DNA of 40,085 bases, from positions 1-40,085 of IMG/VR virus record IMGVR_UViG_3300045612_000399; one strand, given 5' to 3'. A model generated the notes under the pieces. The model made no database searches. It saw only the letters and a list, made by a program, of their open reading frames with translations, and was not told the DNA's origin. A program made the position numbers and the translations under genes. Each line of letters starts with the position of its first letter. Position 1 is the stretch's first letter. Source of the stretch: a virus. Below, piece after piece: positions 1 through 7,556 of the stretch.

Positions 1-511
1 TATCAGGCTAAAAACGTTATTGCCAGAAGAAATAGAAATTTACATGCCCGATGTGCCATTGACGACGGCACAGACGATGAACCTAATGCTGAGGTTGACC
101 TTGCAGAGAGGGGAAAAACATTTCACCTGGCAGCATCTAGACGGGGTCTTGAACGATGGAGTAGGGCCGGAGCTTCAAGCGATGGCAGCATCCAGAGAGG
201 AACCATGGGGCATTATTTATACAAATCATGATGTGTTTGCGGCGTGGAGCTGTCAGGCGCTGACAGCCCTGGCGGGCTATGGGCAAGCGCTACGGGGTGC
301 GGGGCCGTGGGATTGGTATCAGTACCCCTATTATTTCCTGGACAACGATATTCACGAACGGCTAGAAAAAGCGGGATACCCCTGCATAGAGTCCGGCTTG
401 GGGCACAAGGTCAGCCATGAGGCAAGCAGCACCATCAGGCTAAATAATAAGCCTGCGGCTCATGGCGTAATCTTTCGAGCTTCAGAGCAGCTATGGAATT
501 CAAGAAAATGA
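1..511 (+). CDS. Glycosyltransferase-like protein, C-terminal part (truncated by window edge)
   Basis: The frame is open to the first bases of the window, so the N-terminus lies outside; the first in-window starts (TTG 20, ATG 44) are probably internal. The residues that remain resemble the C-terminal half of a GT-A type glycosyltransferase: a segment reading IIYTNHDVFAAW (a 'natural' metal-site position), then FLDNDIHERLEKAGYPC followed by a V-H-E-x-S-S-T stretch, which matches the usual 'DxDxxxRLxxAGY ... H..S.T' end of family-2-like enzymes. It would transfer a sugar to an unknown acceptor, perhaps a virion protein or a host glycan. The stop overlaps the start of the next gene (ATGA at 508-511), so the two are co-translated. 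The assignment rests on motif resemblance only. Confidence 0.5.
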   Translation, partial: IRLKTLLPEEIEIYMPDVPLTTAQTMNLMLRLTLQRGEKHFTWQHLDGVLNDGVGPELQAMAASREEPWGIIYTNHDVFAAWSCQALTALAGYGQALRGAGPWDWYQYPYYFLDNDIHERLEKAGYPCIESGLGHKVSHEASSTIRLNNKPAAHGVIFRASEQLWNSRK

Positions 512-1194
512 CCTATGCTCTCTTGCTCTGTGGACAATATCGTAACTTCAGCGATCGCTTGCCATCGCTGAGTGAACACGTTCTCAAACAAGACGACTGG
601 CATATTTACGCCTACTGCCAGGAAGAAGACCCCAAGGACGGGGAACGACTAGAGGCTGATCTGTCGGCATGGCCCCATTCCATCATTTGTGAACCTGTAG
701 CAGATTTTGATGAGGCTGATTACCTCACGGAAAACCCCATCCGCGACTACTACGGAGACTTAACCCCACTGCAGGCCCATCTTAAAAAGCTATGGGGACT
801 TAAGCGAGTAACTGAGATGCTAGAGGATGAGGGGCGAGAGCATCCCCTATGCGTCAGAGCCAGGTTTGATAATGAGTATCTGACCCCGTTAGAACCTCTC
901 GAAAGCTTTGATCCACATTGCCTGTACGTGCCTAAGCATGACAACTGGGATGGCTACCATGATGGGTTTGCCGTAGGTGGTACGCCGCTCATGCTAGCCT
1001 ATGGCACGCTATTCGATACGGTTAGCAACAACTGGCAGGCCACGGGCATGATCAAAGCTGAGTGCCATGTCAAATGGCATCTAGAGTTACTTGGAATAGA
1101 AGTGAGACGGACTTCTATAACGTCACAGAGGATTAGACACGGGGAAGTGTGGGGGCCGTGTTTTCATAGCGATCGCGGCGATATCCTAGACTGA
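508..1194 (+). CDS. Putative glycan-biosynthesis / nucleotide-sugar transferase-like protein
   Basis: About 228 residues. It begins MTYALLLCGQYRNFS and contains VRARFDNEYL followed by a YVPKHDNWDGYHDGFAVGG segment. This layout ('LLCGQxR' at the N-terminus, an R-x-R-x-D motif, then 'vP...n..g..D.fa.g....m..Y..lf') is typical of a family of uncharacterised glycan-related proteins found in surface polysaccharide loci and in phages; the aspartate after RAR is the likely metal/nucleotide-sugar site. I chose ATG 508 because it overlaps the upstream stop as ATGA; ATG 493 in the same frame adds five residues. With the preceding gene it forms a two-gene glycosylation-type cassette on the strand opposite to the structural genes. 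The family resemblance is clear, the reaction is not. Confidence 0.5.
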   Translation: MTYALLLCGQYRNFSDRLPSLSEHVLKQDDWHIYAYCQEEDPKDGERLEADLSAWPHSIICEPVADFDEADYLTENPIRDYYGDLTPLQAHLKKLWGLKRVTEMLEDEGREHPLCVRARFDNEYLTPLEPLESFDPHCLYVPKHDNWDGYHDGFAVGGTPLMLAYGTLFDTVSNNWQATGMIKAECHVKWHLELLGIEVRRTSITSQRIRHGEVWGPCFHSDRGDILD

Positions 1195-1199
1195 GCAAT

Positions 1200-1229
1200 A
1201 AAAAGCCCTTGAGCCTCTAGTCCCAAGGG
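1200..1229 (-). terminator. Hairpin, possible leftward terminator
   Basis: CCCTTG at 1206-1211 pairs with CAAGGG at 1224-1229. Read on the minus strand the stem is followed by CTTTTTATT, as in a Rho-independent terminator. The stem is only 6 bp with a 12-base loop, so strength is uncertain. It may stop leftward transcripts coming through the portal gene and the antisense of 1293-1880. Confidence 0.35.
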
Positions 1230-1292
1230 TCATGTTCTATTCTTTTGGCGCTGCTCAAGCGTCTGGAAACATGATAGCAGAGGAATTAGGAG

Positions 1293-1880
1293 ATGGGTAC
1301 AAAACGCAGAATCAAACAAAAAAAGACCAGCAATGTAGACCCGTTGACGTTACTGGTTAGTCGCTATATTCAGAGAGAGGCAGCCAAAAAGGAATGCCCC
1401 TGGTTTGATTTTTTCTTGGTAGATCTAGGAGAGATGTCGGATTGCTTGCAATGGCTCGGCAAGGAAAGTCTGAGCAAGGAACAGCAGGTAAACAAGTTGC
1501 TAGGTCGGGTTACTCAACTAATTGGCATTCAATTATTTCTTTACTGGGAACAGGAAGACGGGCGAGTATTGTCAATAAAATCAGCCTTGTGGCATGTCCT
1601 AGATGAGACAGCCGTTCTCCACACAGACGGATCAAAATATAGCCATGCGATTGAAATAACTGCTGGCAGAGGGCTTAATTCTGCGCATTTGGCTGAAGAC
1701 CTTGAGGATCTTGCCTTGCGTATTGAATCTGATGATTTTGATAAGGCAGCCATGACTCAGCTTACAAATGAGCATCTTTCTTGGCTGGCCGCCCAGATCT
1801 ATTCCAAGGGCAAGCAACCAACTCCTGAGGGCAAGAGTCCTAGGAATTCCGTTGCTCCAATTCGCCCGCCAGTTATATAG
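1293..1880 (+). CDS. Hypothetical protein (195 aa)
   Basis: The ATG at 1293 is preceded by AGGA and AGG motifs (1281-1292) that can act as ribosome binding site. The protein starts with a basic stretch (GTKRRIKQKKT), has a middle region rich in Leu and Glu with a likely helical character, and a Pro/Ser-rich tail. I recognise no domain. It converges on the portal gene with only 5 bases between the two stops and no recognisable terminator between them, so sense and antisense transcripts probably overlap here. Confidence 0.6.
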   Translation: MGTKRRIKQKKTSNVDPLTLLVSRYIQREAAKKECPWFDFFLVDLGEMSDCLQWLGKESLSKEQQVNKLLGRVTQLIGIQLFLYWEQEDGRVLSIKSALWHVLDETAVLHTDGSKYSHAIEITAGRGLNSAHLAEDLEDLALRIESDDFDKAAMTQLTNEHLSWLAAQIYSKGKQPTPEGKSPRNSVAPIRPPVI

Positions 1881-1885
1881 AGCTT

Positions 1886-3409
1886 TTAGGCTTCTTCGGC
1901 GTCATTGGAGGTTTCCGCTTGGGCATTGTTTTTGGCTTCTCTTTCGTCTGAGGCATTGGCTTGTTCCTCTATTAATATCCCGTTAGAGATCGCTAGCGGG
2001 GTTGGCATCGCATTGGCTTTCTCAGCTTGTACCCGCTCCATGATCTCTTCTACGTCAGTATTCGGCGGCAACTGTTTACCCATCTTGAGCAGTTCTAACA
2101 GGGTTCGATGGTCGATCGCTCCCTGACTCCAGAGGTTCAACAGGGATCCCATTTCCTGAGCATCTAATGGTTGGGTCAGCAGCGACTCATCCTGAACCAC
2201 CTGGGCACCGCTACTATCTTCGCTTGTGAACAGACACCAATCACGGATCAGCGACAGGATAGCCTGCGCCTTAGTCCGGGCGAACCCATTTAGGCTGGCG
2301 CTGGCTCTGGTGGCTGATAACCACGCTTCAGTGGCGCTACGCTCAACCGTGCCACCGCCCAAGAACCCTACGCCTTCCTCGTCTATTTCCCGTTTGGTCT
2401 GCTCGATGCTAGTCTGTAGCGATTGGATGCCCGAACCGCCAATCTCGACCACTCCCACCTCATCAGCACTGCCCCCTTCAGGATTGCGAGATAGCTCTAT
2501 GACATGATTAGGGCCAAAGACGATCGGTGGTCGTTGATCGAAGGGCAGATCAGAAACCCTGTAAACCGTGGGGGCATTAACCCGATACTGAATCGTGTCC
2601 AGGTTGCTTTCTTGCCTAAATAGCTTGATATTGAGTTCGGCTGCCTTGAGCAGAAAGGGCAACTGTGGATCGAGATCGCTAGGGAATGGTGCGGAAATAT
2701 CGGGGTAGGCAATGAGGGGTATTCTCTCAATAGGGGCCGTCATCTCTTGAACAGGCACAGCCTCGCCGCGATCGCTCAACCTAGAAACCGATAGCGAGAC
2801 ACCCTCAGGCATCAACCTAAATGTGTGATAGTAAGCTTGTTTTTTCGTGCCATAAGCGCCGTCCGGTTCTTCTTGGTACGCCTGGATGGTTACTTGCGCC
2901 AGGGTTACGCGCCCTTGCCTAACCTCGGTTCTCCAATTTAAGACATTACGCCGATCTATCAGCGTCCATTGTGGATAGGTTCTCGGATCGGCGGCTGTAC
3001 GGTCGGCCGCTTCATCGAGAGATAGCCTCACGTTATTAGTGAGGATATAGCATCCGCCATCCCTCAGGGCTAACTCGTCAGCGTGACGGAAAAACCCCTT
3101 AAAATCAGCGCCAGTGCCATTTAACCCCAGGCCGTCTTCGTTCGCCTGCTCAAAGCTGGCAGGCAAGTCCTCAACCTCAAACGAGGTCAGCAGCCCGCTA
3201 ATGCTTTCAATCTGACCACGGAATTTGTTATTAAAAACTGCCCGATCTACGCGATCGTCATAGGCGATCGGGGGTTCCTGAAAAGCCCGTGGAAGATAAT
3301 CGCCCTTACGCAAATACAATCCGTTCCAGCAATCTAGAACCAGCCGTAACGATGGCTGTAGGAATGCTAGCGACGGATGTTGATAGTTAGGATGCTTAGG
3401 ATCGTTCAT
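1886..3409 (-). CDS. Phage portal protein (DUF4055-like)
   Basis: About 507 residues. The portal is the dodecameric ring at the unique capsid vertex through which DNA enters and leaves. Evidence: it follows the large terminase directly; size is normal for a portal; it has a segment NNKFRGQIESISGLL like the conserved 'R..I....GLi' region of DUF4055 portals, a central LNIKLFRQESNLDTIQYR helix-like segment with 'VNAPTVY', and a C-terminal tail rich in Glu, Ala and Asn. A TTG at 3433 overlaps the terminase stop and would add 8 residues; ATG 3409 is the more usual start but neither has a strong Shine-Dalgarno sequence. No capsid or protease gene follows it in the window, which is unusual. Confidence 0.8.
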   Translation of the reverse strand: MNDPKHPNYQHPSLAFLQPSLRLVLDCWNGLYLRKGDYLPRAFQEPPIAYDDRVDRAVFNNKFRGQIESISGLLTSFEVEDLPASFEQANEDGLGLNGTGADFKGFFRHADELALRDGGCYILTNNVRLSLDEAADRTAADPRTYPQWTLIDRRNVLNWRTEVRQGRVTLAQVTIQAYQEEPDGAYGTKKQAYYHTFRLMPEGVSLSVSRLSDRGEAVPVQEMTAPIERIPLIAYPDISAPFPSDLDPQLPFLLKAAELNIKLFRQESNLDTIQYRVNAPTVYRVSDLPFDQRPPIVFGPNHVIELSRNPEGGSADEVGVVEIGGSGIQSLQTSIEQTKREIDEEGVGFLGGGTVERSATEAWLSATRASASLNGFARTKAQAILSLIRDWCLFTSEDSSGAQVVQDESLLTQPLDAQEMGSLLNLWSQGAIDHRTLLELLKMGKQLPPNTDVEEIMERVQAEKANAMPTPLAISNGILIEEQANASDEREAKNNAQAETSNDAEEA

Positions 3410-3423
3410 GCTCTCAGGATTCC

Positions 3424-4911
3424 CTATCCCCAATAAGCGGTAGATTGAGCCATGCCTATCGTGCGGGTTGCCATTAGGTCAGTGATGGCCCAAACTAGTG
3501 CATCAAGACGGTTTGGCGATTTCATACCCGGTTGCCACGTACATAACTCCCGTTCTAAGTCCGGGAACGTCCCCACATGATGCACCCGCCCATCTTGATA
3601 AAGCTGGTGAACGGGTTCAGCCCTGACGATCTTCCCCCGGCTAGCCGTTACCTCTTTCACTCCGACACCTGGATCAACGTTGCGAATTCCAGACTTAACC
3701 ATATCGCCGCCATAGTTTGTTTCCACGACTAGCGTATCGGCGGCGATGCCTTGGCAGCGATCGCAAGCGCGGCGCATCCACTCATCAGGCGTGCCATACC
3801 CGCTATCATCATGCAGCACATAGTAGTGGTCATCAAAACCACGGGCTACGGCTACAATTCCCGCCTCAGTAGCGCCGCCTGGGGGGTCAACACCAATGAC
3901 CACACGACGCAACCGAGGGGGAGCAGATGACACTCTATAGGGGTCAAGATCACGCGACCGATCCCACAATCCACCAGCAGGCTTATCCTCATGTTGTGAT
4001 TCGGTCAGGAAGGTAGGCAAACCCCAGGCGTTAATTTGTCGCTCCACCACATCCAGCCCTTGACCTTGTGCCCATGTAGGTTTACCCCCCGTCACCCGAT
4101 AGTAAACGCCCTCTGGCGTTACCACGCGATCGCACTCCAGGCCAATAACCGCCGGTTCCTGCGTGACATGAGCGCCTAGCAAAATCTCGGCTCGACCATC
4201 AGCAATCCGAGCGATCACACTGTCTTTATGGATTCTGTTCTGGACAAATAGAACAGTTGCATCAACTGAACCCGCTGGCAGAATTGCGCTACTGATGGTT
4301 ACTAGTTTTTTAAGGACGGCCTCTGGGCTATCGTGTTCTCCATCAATATCGTCCAGAATAATCAGATCCGGCCTGTTTTCCTCCCATCGAGCACCCCGAA
4401 CTCTGGCATTCAGTCCCACCCCCAGCACCGAAAAACCATTAGCAGTCTGTAACTGTTTAGCCGTCCAGTTAACAGAAGCGCTATAGGCGTTAACAGCTCG
4501 ATGGAGGCCGATCTGCTCCAGCAGCGCCGCAATGTTTTGTACGTGGTCGTCTGCTTGGTCTTGGGTGCCACAGACGTAGAGCGCAAAACGCCGTGTCAAC
4601 GCACAGGCAAGATAAGCACAGGCCTTTTCAGCAATATCCGACTTTGCCCCGCCACGGGGCCATATCTCTAGACGACTTTGGGCCGGCTCTCCTAGGCGTA
4701 AGCTTGATGCCCAATTCCATACAGCCATGTGGCGATCGCCTGTTGGAATTCGAGCGGCTGGCAAAACTCTTTGCAGGAATGTAGATGGATGCTCACCGGG
4801 CAACGGTCGGAGGTTTTCAGGCAATGCGACGTGTCGCTTTTTGCAGCGACGGCGCTGCTCTATCTCAACCAGCACCCTGAGCCGCTGGTTATAGCTAACC
4901 GAGCTAACCAC
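3424..4911 (-). CDS. terL: Terminase large subunit
   Basis: 495 residues. It is the ATP-driven DNA-packaging motor and headful or site-specific nuclease. The N-terminal ATPase has a Walker A variant WPRGGAKSD near residue 85 and a Walker B LIILDDIDGEHDS near residue 185. The C-terminal RNase H-like nuclease shows VVIGVDPPGGATEAG (first acidic residue), DTLVVETNYGG (second) and RLDALVWAITDL (third). GTG start with AAAGG upstream; its first codons overlap the end of the small terminase gene by 8 bases. The motifs are complete and the enzyme should be active. Confidence 0.92.
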   Translation of the reverse strand: MVSSVSYNQRLRVLVEIEQRRRCKKRHVALPENLRPLPGEHPSTFLQRVLPAARIPTGDRHMAVWNWASSLRLGEPAQSRLEIWPRGGAKSDIAEKACAYLACALTRRFALYVCGTQDQADDHVQNIAALLEQIGLHRAVNAYSASVNWTAKQLQTANGFSVLGVGLNARVRGARWEENRPDLIILDDIDGEHDSPEAVLKKLVTISSAILPAGSVDATVLFVQNRIHKDSVIARIADGRAEILLGAHVTQEPAVIGLECDRVVTPEGVYYRVTGGKPTWAQGQGLDVVERQINAWGLPTFLTESQHEDKPAGGLWDRSRDLDPYRVSSAPPRLRRVVIGVDPPGGATEAGIVAVARGFDDHYYVLHDDSGYGTPDEWMRRACDRCQGIAADTLVVETNYGGDMVKSGIRNVDPGVGVKEVTASRGKIVRAEPVHQLYQDGRVHHVGTFPDLERELCTWQPGMKSPNRLDALVWAITDLMATRTIGMAQSTAYWG

Positions 4912-5368
4912 GGGCTAACCTTTCTAACTCAGCGTCAGTAAGGCTAGACAAATCAATCTCTTGCCGTTGAGTAGCTAAACCCTCGGTCAATCGTTCGTAT
5001 TCCAAGGCTAACCGCAGGATAGCGGTGGCTTCGCTTGGCTTCAGGCTAGCCGGATCGTAAGACTGAAAAGCGCGCATAGCGATAGCGCCAATCTGTCTCA
5101 GCGCTTTGCTGTGCCGGGTCAACATTTCAGCAGTGTCGATGATTTCGTTGGCCTTCCTGATTACGTCATCCACCTCTGGAGTGACAGCCTGCGCAAGTGC
5201 AATGGAATTGTACTGGAATCGACGGCGCTGATCAGGCCAGTCATGTTGGCTGCTGCGGTTCCTGAGCGCTGAGTACGATGGCGCGCCCTGTACTTCTGAG
5301 ATTTCGACAAGCTCCATACCCTGGATGTATTTACGTCTCCACTTGTCCCAATCGACTTTTTTGCCCAT
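4904..5368 (-). CDS. Terminase small subunit-like DNA-binding protein
   Basis: 154 residues, directly upstream of and overlapping the large terminase gene. The N-terminal part (WDKWRRKYIQGMELVEISE, then a YSALRNRSSQHDWPDQR segment) has the form of a helix-turn-helix followed by the 'xxWpxqR' motif common in small terminases; the rest is helical with a basic-to-acidic transition and a short C-terminal SSLTDAELERLA helix of the type that contacts TerL. It would recognise the packaging site and load TerL. ATG start lacks a good Shine-Dalgarno sequence. Identification is by position and general features. Confidence 0.7.
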   Translation of the reverse strand: MGKKVDWDKWRRKYIQGMELVEISEVQGAPSYSALRNRSSQHDWPDQRRRFQYNSIALAQAVTPEVDDVIRKANEIIDTAEMLTRHSKALRQIGAIAMRAFQSYDPASLKPSEATAILRLALEYERLTEGLATQRQEIDLSSLTDAELERLARG

Positions 5369-5432
5369 GGCTAATGAGTGCGATTAATAAGTAACTCTAA
5401 TTTCAGTATGCCCCATTCAAGGTTAAGTCGCC

Positions 5433-5557
5433 TTAATCGCGTGATACTCCGACCTCCCTTGCTGTATCAACTTGTGTCACTCCATCAGCAAGCAAGGCGA
5501 TCGCTTTTATTCGTATCCATGAGGTTGGGGTGCTGATTACCGATGGAATAGTTGATC
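5433..5557 (-). pseudogene. Helix-turn-helix remnant upstream of the small terminase gene
   Basis: Between the methyltransferase stop and the small terminase start, one minus-strand frame reads IRIKAIALLADGVTQVDTA followed by REVGVSRD and then stops at 5433-5435. This is a good helix-turn-helix signature of the 'aLLadGvtq..aAr.vGVsr' type. There is no ATG, GTG or TTG at a suitable place, and after the stop the adjacent frame continues as RLRRLNLEWG. It looks like a decayed or frameshifted DNA-binding protein, perhaps an earlier small terminase copy. It could also be chance or a sequencing indel. Confidence 0.35.
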
Positions 5558-5558
5558 T

Positions 5559-6863
5559 TCAAAGGTGTCCGGCTAGTTCTGCAACTCCGCCCGTGTATTC
5601 TTCCCAACGCCGCAGGATGACCTCTGTGTATTTTGGCGTTATCTCTAGTCCGTAACAGATCCGATCATTTTTCTCGGCAGACAAAAGAGTTGTTCCGCTC
5701 CCCAGAAAGGCATCGAAAACAATATCGCCCTTCTTACTGGAATTAAGTATCGCATTGTCAACCAATTCGACAGGCTTCATGGTGGGATGGGAAGAAGATG
5801 CGAGAGGTTTTTTTACAGGCCAAATAGTGGTCTTAAATTGTCCCTCCCCATAGAATATGTGCTTTTTATTCCAGGTATACAAAATCCCTTCGTGCTGATA
5901 CTCGTAGTCAAGCCGCCCCATGGAAAAGGTAGGTTGCAGCTTGTCCCACAGAATGAGATGTTTTGTCTGAAGTCCAGATTCCCCCATCATCGCAACTACC
6001 ATTGACATCAGGGGAGGGCAAGTAGCAAAGCAAACATAATAAGAACAGTGATCCTGAGATTGAGACTTGATCGCCTTGAATACTTTCACTAATTTTGCCC
6101 CAAGATCGTCAATGGGAATGTCGTCATCAACTATGCCTGAATCAACTCGCGAGCTCTTATCGAATTTGTTCAGTAAGGCATTCTTGCCCCCAACATCGAC
6201 GCCATAAGGTGGGTCGGTAAACACAAGATCGATTTTATTACCATTCAGCAATCTAGCAATAGCCCCATCGGCACCGCTATCACCACAGGCTAAACGGTGC
6301 CTACCTAGCGCCCATATTTCGCCTACCTTGCAGCGTGGTTCAATCTCGCCTTGCTCTGTCCGATCTATCAGATCTACAGTGGTCGTTTCATCTTCCTCTT
6401 CAGTGGGTAGCTGTTCCTCCTCAACATTCCACTCTGCCATTTCCTCTGGAAACCACATCGTATCTATGTCAATCGCACCCTCTGAATTCCACTCCTCCAA
6501 AACTTCAGTGTCCCAATTAAGGCTCACTTCAGCAACGCGATTAGCATAGACAGAGGCAAGCCTAGCTTTAGGATCATTCGCCGTAGCAATATCGGTACGC
6601 CTGAGAATAACCGGACGGGTGCCATCGGTATCGACCACGATAGGCTTAACGCCATCAAAAACCGTGGCAATTTTTTCCAGACGCAAGGAACCATCAAACA
6701 TTTCACCATCGGCGGCACACGTCGCGGCTCCAATCCACCCCACCTTTTGCAACGACTCCTCAAGCATTCCCTCACCACGAGGGCTATGCCGATTTGCGTT
6801 GATTTCCTGTGGCCTGAAATTGTTGATCTCTTGTTCCGATATAGCGTCGTAAATATCAGTCAT
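5559..6863 (-). CDS. ParB-like / DNA (N6-adenine or N4-cytosine) methyltransferase fusion
   Basis: 434 residues. The N-terminal ~125 residues are ParB/sulfiredoxin-like ('INANRHSPRGEGMLEESLQ', 'GSLRLEKIA', 'YANRVAEVSLNWD'). The C-terminal part is a DNA methyltransferase: VFTDPPYGVDVGG near residue 217 is the catalytic DPPY motif and DAFLGSGTTLLSAEK near residue 381 is the AdoMet-binding motif, so the order is catalytic then cofactor motif (beta class). Such ParB-MTase fusions are common in phages and probably modify phage DNA to evade restriction. No restriction partner is visible. It is the first gene of the leftward packaging operon. A TACAAT-like -10 (revcomp of 6889-6894) lies upstream without a clear -35. 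Confidence 0.85.
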   Translation of the reverse strand: MTDIYDAISEQEINNFRPQEINANRHSPRGEGMLEESLQKVGWIGAATCAADGEMFDGSLRLEKIATVFDGVKPIVVDTDGTRPVILRRTDIATANDPKARLASVYANRVAEVSLNWDTEVLEEWNSEGAIDIDTMWFPEEMAEWNVEEEQLPTEEEDETTTVDLIDRTEQGEIEPRCKVGEIWALGRHRLACGDSGADGAIARLLNGNKIDLVFTDPPYGVDVGGKNALLNKFDKSSRVDSGIVDDDIPIDDLGAKLVKVFKAIKSQSQDHCSYYVCFATCPPLMSMVVAMMGESGLQTKHLILWDKLQPTFSMGRLDYEYQHEGILYTWNKKHIFYGEGQFKTTIWPVKKPLASSSHPTMKPVELVDNAILNSSKKGDIVFDAFLGSGTTLLSAEKNDRICYGLEITPKYTEVILRRWEEYTGGVAELAGHL

Positions 6864-6939
6864 GTGTTACAGGGTTAACGTTCTTCTCATTGTACCGACA
6901 AAAACAAACCCCCCCCGCAAAGCGAGGGGAGGGAACATT

Positions 6940-7131
6940 ATGAACACTTCAATTTTGCCAGAAGTTCTCACATTTTGTGAGAACTTCAAGTCACAGCTAC
7001 CACGGCGGCAAAATATGGATCATGTGGCTAGAGCGCTCAGTTCGCCTGCGGGCATTCTGCAGATCGAATTCTACGCCTGCAATGGGGATAACTTCGTCTG
7101 GGGTGCCCATAAATGTTTGCTCGTTAATTAG
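6940..7131 (+). CDS. Small hypothetical protein (63 aa)
   Basis: The ATG at 6940 has a strong GGGAGG ribosome binding site at 6928-6933. The product starts MNTSILPEVLTFCENFKSQL and has three cysteines but no family I recognise. A 27-base perfect palindrome (6961-6987) lies inside its first codons, so the region may be regulatory in addition to, or instead of, coding. A longer frame from 6862 exists but its upstream part crosses a G/C homopolymer and lacks a ribosome binding site. Confidence 0.45.
   Translation: MNTSILPEVLTFCENFKSQLPRRQNMDHVARALSSPAGILQIEFYACNGDNFVWGAHKCLLVN
6961..6987. repeat. Perfect 12-bp inverted repeat (operator or stem-loop)
   Basis: GAAGTTCTCACA (6961-6972), a TTT centre and TGTGAGAACTTC (6976-6987) form a perfect palindrome. 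It sits about 100 bases upstream of the leftward methyltransferase/terminase operon and inside the start of a small rightward ORF. It suits a dimeric repressor site; in mRNA it would form a stable hairpin 20 bases after the start codon. There is no T-run, so it is not a standard terminator. Confidence 0.5.
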
Positions 7132-7201
7132 TTGAGGGGTAGTTGCACCGCAGTCAATGAATGGAGCTTGCAATTCCTGATCGCTGGTTCGACTTCGGCC
7201 T

Positions 7202-7240
7202 CCCCCTCACAAACCATTGTACTCATAGCTTGTGAGGGGG
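7202..7240. repeat. 11-bp G/C-rich inverted repeat downstream of nblA
   Basis: CCCCCTCACAA (7202-7212) pairs perfectly with TTGTGAGGGGG (7230-7240) around a 17-base loop. The stretch 7132-7290 contains no convincing gene. On the minus strand it lies 50 bases past the nblA stop and could end or stabilise that transcript, although no T-run follows. Confidence 0.4.
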
Positions 7241-7290
7241 TAATCGCCTAATCGCGGTCAAAATCGCTAAAACCCTTCCCGACAAAGGAT

Positions 7291-7521
7291 TTAAGGGTAA
7301 TCGCCTGATCCGTCTGGGTTGATGGGTATCGACAGATCGCCGTTAGGGGCGATGCCCCATTCATTCATCAGAATGTGCCTGTAAAAGTTCTCTTTCTCCA
7401 TCTGATGCTTATAGAGCTTTATCAGGAATTCTTGAGCTTGCTCCAAGCTCATCCTGTTTACCTGATCTTCAAACGACCTGAGACTAAATTGCTGCTCTAG
7501 CGTTAGTGTTGTGGGGTTCAT
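7291..7521 (-). CDS. nblA: NblA, phycobilisome degradation adaptor
   Basis: 76 residues. NblA dimers bind phycobiliproteins and bring them to Clp protease, so that the light-harvesting antenna is dismantled. The sequence matches the family along its whole core: LTLEQQFSLRSFEDQVNRM, then SLEQAQEFLIKLYKHQM and EKENFYRHILMNEWGI, including the hallmark SLEQAQ and the K-x-N-x2-R/K-H-x-L segment. A 20-residue tail rich in Pro and Gly extends beyond the usual end. ATG start with GAGGGCGG upstream. It is divergent from the sigma/KilA-N gene, with starts 35 bases apart. As an auxiliary metabolic gene of a freshwater cyanophage it would free amino acids and change energy capture during infection (established for the family, inferred here). 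Confidence 0.88.
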   Translation of the reverse strand: MNPTTLTLEQQFSLRSFEDQVNRMSLEQAQEFLIKLYKHQMEKENFYRHILMNEWGIAPNGDLSIPINPDGSGDYP

Positions 7522-7556
7522 GATCCGCCCTCAATATATTTTCAGAGATTTTAGCA

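Noticed and set aside
6908-6930. C7/G-rich stretch as a terminator or G-quadruplex.
   Set aside because: The stem is imperfect and lacks a T-run; only one G-run of sufficient length is present on the minus strand.
7133-7210. tRNA-like stretch with a CTTGCAA anticodon-type loop (would be Ala-UGC) and a GGTTCGA T-loop motif.
   Set aside because: The acceptor pairing TGAGGGG/CCCCTCA does not align with the T-arm, the D-loop lacks GG, the anticodon stem has mismatches and G53-C61 is broken. At best a tRNA-derived remnant.
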